28,460 nucleotides of DNA from JBEBSD01 sp040394475. GTDB lineage: Bacteria; Bacteroidota; Bacteroidia; Cytophagales; Spirosomataceae. The DNA lies in assembly GCA_040394475.1 (NCBI GenBank), contig JBEBSD010000080.1, forward strand, positions 1-28,460. The letters are read 5' to 3'. The first letter of the stretch is position 1. The number at the start of each line of letters is the position of its first letter. A program made the position numbers and the translations under genes. Below, one piece after another: positions 25,883 to 28,460 of the stretch. The notes below the pieces were generated by a model. That model was not told where the DNA came from. It ran no database searches and saw only the letters and a program-made list of their open reading frames with translations.

Positions 25883-26206
25883 GGCTAATAAACTTAATTA
25901 CTGGTACCTCCTTTTCTAAATGATGATGTAAATGTAAGGTACTTTGTTATACATAGAACCTTTCTTTACATAAGTGGCAGTAATTATGGATAAATGGTCG
26001 GGTAAGCCTGAAGGTGAACAGTCCTCAACATTTCAGGTTTGCCTATATAGAGTACCTCGGGGTACGGAATGTTGCATGCTGCCTCAAAAAAATTATTGTT
26101 TTTATGAAAAACGAAGGCGACATGCCTGAAATTACAGGAGCGTTTTGGTTCGATGGCCCCGGATTTTTGTATGTTTGGCTGATGATTTTCAACAGATCCG
26201 CGTGAA
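25883..26206. other. Divergent intergenic region receptor / pncB
   Basis: No gene can be supported; two overlapping short frames of 63 and 78 codons, one per strand, show no recognisable content. The right end contains the pncB promoter (26143-26177). The left end should carry the receptor promoter, but only a near match to TAnnTTTG is visible. Confidence 0.55.
26143..26177 (+). promoter_or_regulatory. Bacteroidota promoter of pncB
   Basis: A -33 TTTTG (26143-26147) and a perfect -7 element TATGTTTG (26170-26177) are separated by 22 bases. Transcription would begin near 26183, giving a leader of about 24 bases to the ATG at 26207 or 36 to the ATG at 26219. Confidence 0.6.
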
Positions 26207-27673
26207 ATGTCTTTTTCCATGCACGATACTTCCTATAGTTTACTGACCGATCTGTACCAGCTGACGATGGCCTATGGCTATTGGAAAACCGGTAAAGCGG
26301 AAGAGCAGGCCGTATTTAACCTTTATTTCCGGAAGCACCCGTTTCATGGCGGTTTTACCATCGCTTGTGGCCTTAACAGTGTGATCCGGTTCTTGGAAGG
26401 TTACCGGTTAACCGGTTCGGACCTTGCCTATCTCAGGGAACTGAAAGGCGCCGACGGCAAAGAGCTGTTCGAAGAAGCCTTTCTGGTCCATCTTCAGCAG
26501 ATGAAGTTTACCTGTGATGTGGATGCCGTTCCGGAAGGCACCGTGGTATTTCCCAACGAGCCGCTCCTGCGTATTACCGGACCTATTTTACAGTGCCAGC
26601 TGCTTGAAACACCGCTGTTGAATCTTATTAATTTCGAAACGCTGATTGCTACCAAGGCGGCGCGAATACGTTTGGTGGCGAAAACAGACAGTTTGCTGGA
26701 ATTCGGACTGCGCCGGGCCCAGGGACCGGACGGGGGCCTCACCGCCAGCCGCGCCGCCTTTATCGGAGGGTTTGACGCCACTTCCAATGTGCTGGCCGGC
26801 AAACGTTACGGGATTCCGGTGAAAGGCACCCATGCGCATAGCTGGGTGATGTCATTTGCTTCCGAGCTGGAAGCGTTTGAAGCCTATGCCCGGGTCCTGC
26901 CTAACAATGTAACCTTGCTGGTGGATACCTACGACAGCCTGGAGGGGGTCCGGCAGGCGATACAGGTAGGAGCGCAATTAAGGGCGAAAGGGTATGACTT
27001 ACAGGCCATCCGGCTGGATTCCGGCGATCTGGCCTATCTGAGTATTGAGAGTCGTAAAATCCTGGACGAAGCAGGGTTTGAACATACGGCCATTGTGGCG
27101 AGCAATGACCTGGATGAAAACATTATCCTGAGCCTGAAGCAACAGGGGGCAAAGATTACCGTGTGGGGTGTCGGGACGAAACTGGTGACAGCCTTTGACC
27201 AGCCTGCATTGGGCGGTGTGTATAAGCTGGCGGCGCTCCGCAGCCGGACTGGTGAATGGATGTATAAGCTGAAATTATCGGAACAGCCGATCAAGGTGTC
27301 TACACCCGGCATTCAGCAGGTCCGCCGGTATTATAATGACGAGGGTTTTGCCGCGGATATGATTTTCAATATCGAAACACCTCCTGCTGCTGAGGCACAG
27401 ATGATCGATCCCTATGATTTTACCAAACAGCGTACCTTTCCGGCGGACTGGAAATGGGTGGATTTGCTGGTGCCTGTTTTTAGAAGGGGAGCAGTCGTCT
27501 TTGAAATGCCGGCTATCGTCGCTACTCGGGAGAAGGTGCAGCAGGAACTGGGACAATTGCATGAAGGGATCAAACGCTTTGTACATCCGCACGTCTATCC
27601 GGTAGGCCTGGAAAAACAATTGTTTGAACTGAAAACCCGGCTGATCCTCGAACACCGGAAGGAGGGGGGATGA
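26207..27673 (+). CDS. pncB: Nicotinate phosphoribosyltransferase
   Basis: A 488-aa cytoplasmic enzyme of NAD salvage that joins nicotinate and phosphoribosyl pyrophosphate into nicotinate mononucleotide, with ATP. The N-terminal LLTDLYQLTMAYGYW, the central FGLRRAQGPDGG, KGTHAHSWVMSF with the active-site region His (H211), and AIRLDSGDLAYLS are diagnostic of the bacterial type. Length fits the family. An ATG four codons in (26219, MHDTSYSLL) is an equally possible start. It has its own promoter on the plus strand and faces the gene on the right edge. No other NAD genes are in the window. Confidence 0.95.
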   Translation: MSFSMHDTSYSLLTDLYQLTMAYGYWKTGKAEEQAVFNLYFRKHPFHGGFTIACGLNSVIRFLEGYRLTGSDLAYLRELKGADGKELFEEAFLVHLQQMKFTCDVDAVPEGTVVFPNEPLLRITGPILQCQLLETPLLNLINFETLIATKAARIRLVAKTDSLLEFGLRRAQGPDGGLTASRAAFIGGFDATSNVLAGKRYGIPVKGTHAHSWVMSFASELEAFEAYARVLPNNVTLLVDTYDSLEGVRQAIQVGAQLRAKGYDLQAIRLDSGDLAYLSIESRKILDEAGFEHTAIVASNDLDENIILSLKQQGAKITVWGVGTKLVTAFDQPALGGVYKLAALRSRTGEWMYKLKLSEQPIKVSTPGIQQVRRYYNDEGFAADMIFNIETPPAAEAQMIDPYDFTKQRTFPADWKWVDLLVPVFRRGAVVFEMPAIVATREKVQQELGQLHEGIKRFVHPHVYPVGLEKQLFELKTRLILEHRKEGG

Positions 27674-27716
27674 CGGGTGATTTTTCGTGATATCGTGCGG
27701 AAGGGACTTGGCTTTC

Positions 27717-28460
27717 TCAATAGCACACTTCGATCGAAATCATGGGAGCGTATTTGTTAAGAGTAATTCCGTCCCATTGAAATTTTTCGATCCTCGTCCA
27801 ACTGTACTTATTTTCTCGTTGATAGCATAGAGCGTTTTCCAGTTCGTCGGTCAAGACCAGGTTCTGTCCGAAAGCCTCGTCATTCGTTCTATTGGTCTTG
27901 TACAGATACTTAATGTCCCTTGTATTTAGCCACTGCATGGACACGAAGCATCCATTTTCAGGAAATACAATTTCATGCCTGGAAATGTCATACCTGTTGT
28001 AACTATTGGATTTTATAGGGGTTACGATAAGATTTTCGACGGATAACTCTTCACCAGGTTTCCCATTATCGTTTTTATAGATACGAATCCAGAAAGGAGC
28101 GCTGTTTACACCATTCTTAGCAATGAAATAACTTACATTTTTAAGTCTTCCGATTTTTCGCTTTTTATTTTGCATCAATAACGCGACTTCATAGACACTA
28201 TTCTCGAAACATCCCAGAGAGGGGTTCAATAGCTCCTTGGTTGCGCCAATAAGTGTTAAACGACAATCACGTTTGTTACTAACAGCATCAGAGGCGATAC
28301 TTTTTCGTTTGATCAATGGTATCAACAGGCTATCCCCTCCTGTATCGATATTTCTCCTGTAATAGCCCGGAAGTTCAAATGATAGCGAATCAATACCGCT
28401 TAAATAATGGATCAGTCTCAAAAGTTGTGGAGTGCATAGGATTTTTCTAGGTTTGTGTTT
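27717..28460 (-). CDS. Carboxypeptidase-regulatory-like protein, 3' part (5' end outside window)
   Basis: The frame is open to the right window edge with no stop, and the only early start codons are TTG, so the gene very probably begins outside; 247 codons are visible. GIDSLSFELPGYYRR followed by a short strand resembles the end of a carboxypeptidase-D regulatory-like (transthyretin) domain. The C-terminal part (WIRIYKNDNGKPGEELSVEN, VSMQWLN) is like the beta-sandwich tail of such Bacteroidota proteins. Function is unknown. Its bases are clearly AT-richer than those of pncB beside it. It converges on pncB with a 43-base gap and no obvious terminator. Confidence 0.7.
   Translation of the reverse strand, partial: KHKPRKILCTPQLLRLIHYLSGIDSLSFELPGYYRRNIDTGGDSLLIPLIKRKSIASDAVSNKRDCRLTLIGATKELLNPSLGCFENSVYEVALLMQNKKRKIGRLKNVSYFIAKNGVNSAPFWIRIYKNDNGKPGEELSVENLIVTPIKSNSYNRYDISRHEIVFPENGCFVSMQWLNTRDIKYLYKTNRTNDEAFGQNLVLTDELENALCYQRENKYSWTRIEKFQWDGITLNKYAPMISIEVCY

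Noticed and set aside
25984..26220. 78-codon minus-strand frame in front of pncB, and a 63-codon plus-strand frame opposite it
   Set aside because: They overlap each other and the pncB promoter, and neither resembles a protein family.

Overview
This window looks like chromosome from a Bacteroidota bacterium, probably Cytophagales (Spirosoma/Dyadobacter-like), although genus cannot be fixed from sequence alone. The evidence is a hybrid two-component sensor of the HTCS type, a type IX secretion (T9SS) C-terminal sorting domain, an outer-membrane beta-barrel receptor with a carboxypeptidase-regulatory-like N-domain, and several promoters matching the Bacteroidota -7 element TAnnTTTG. Most genes lie on the minus strand. 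Plus-strand genes are limited to a small arsenic cluster and pncB.

Layout: (1) 1-8.4 kb, minus strand: a secreted beta-helix T9SS protein, then a full HTCS regulator, then a collapsed HTCS remnant that keeps only its membrane segment, receiver and a cut AraC domain. (2) 8.4-10.7 kb: an ars cluster, arsR / Cys-rich DUF6428-like protein / thioredoxin-type arsC, with two copies of a palindromic operator and a terminator between arsR and the other two genes. No arsenite pump is present. The cluster lies 3' of a tRNA-Arg(CCG) gene, and its far side carries a decayed tRNA-like sequence plus hairpin that resembles the tRNA-Arg 3' end and terminator. This could be an old tRNA-site insertion or a decayed tandem tRNA. 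(3) 10.7-16.0 kb, minus strand: a Nudix hydrolase directly behind a small secreted or outer-membrane protein, glycogen branching enzyme, and a cysteine-free thioredoxin-fold protein. (4) 16.0-17.6 kb: nuoA-nuoB-nuoC, the start of a complex I operon that stops without nuoD. (5) 17.7-23.2 kb: uxaC, a hexuronate-type MFS transporter and a GH106-like rhamnosidase, probably one operon for pectin/rhamnogalacturonan sugars, ending in a strong hairpin terminator. (6) 23.4-25.9 kb: an outer-membrane beta-barrel receptor. (7) 26.2-27.7 kb: pncB for NAD salvage, with a good Bacteroidota promoter. (8) The right edge holds the 3' part of an AT-rich carboxypeptidase-regulatory-like gene that runs out of the window.

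Most of the content is ordinary Bacteroidota housekeeping and glycan metabolism. The items most worth a second look are the pump-less ars cassette with its Cys-rich DUF6428 protein and tRNA-like repeat, the orphan nuoABC block, and the internally collapsed HTCS gene. I did not find strong evidence for a wholly new system.
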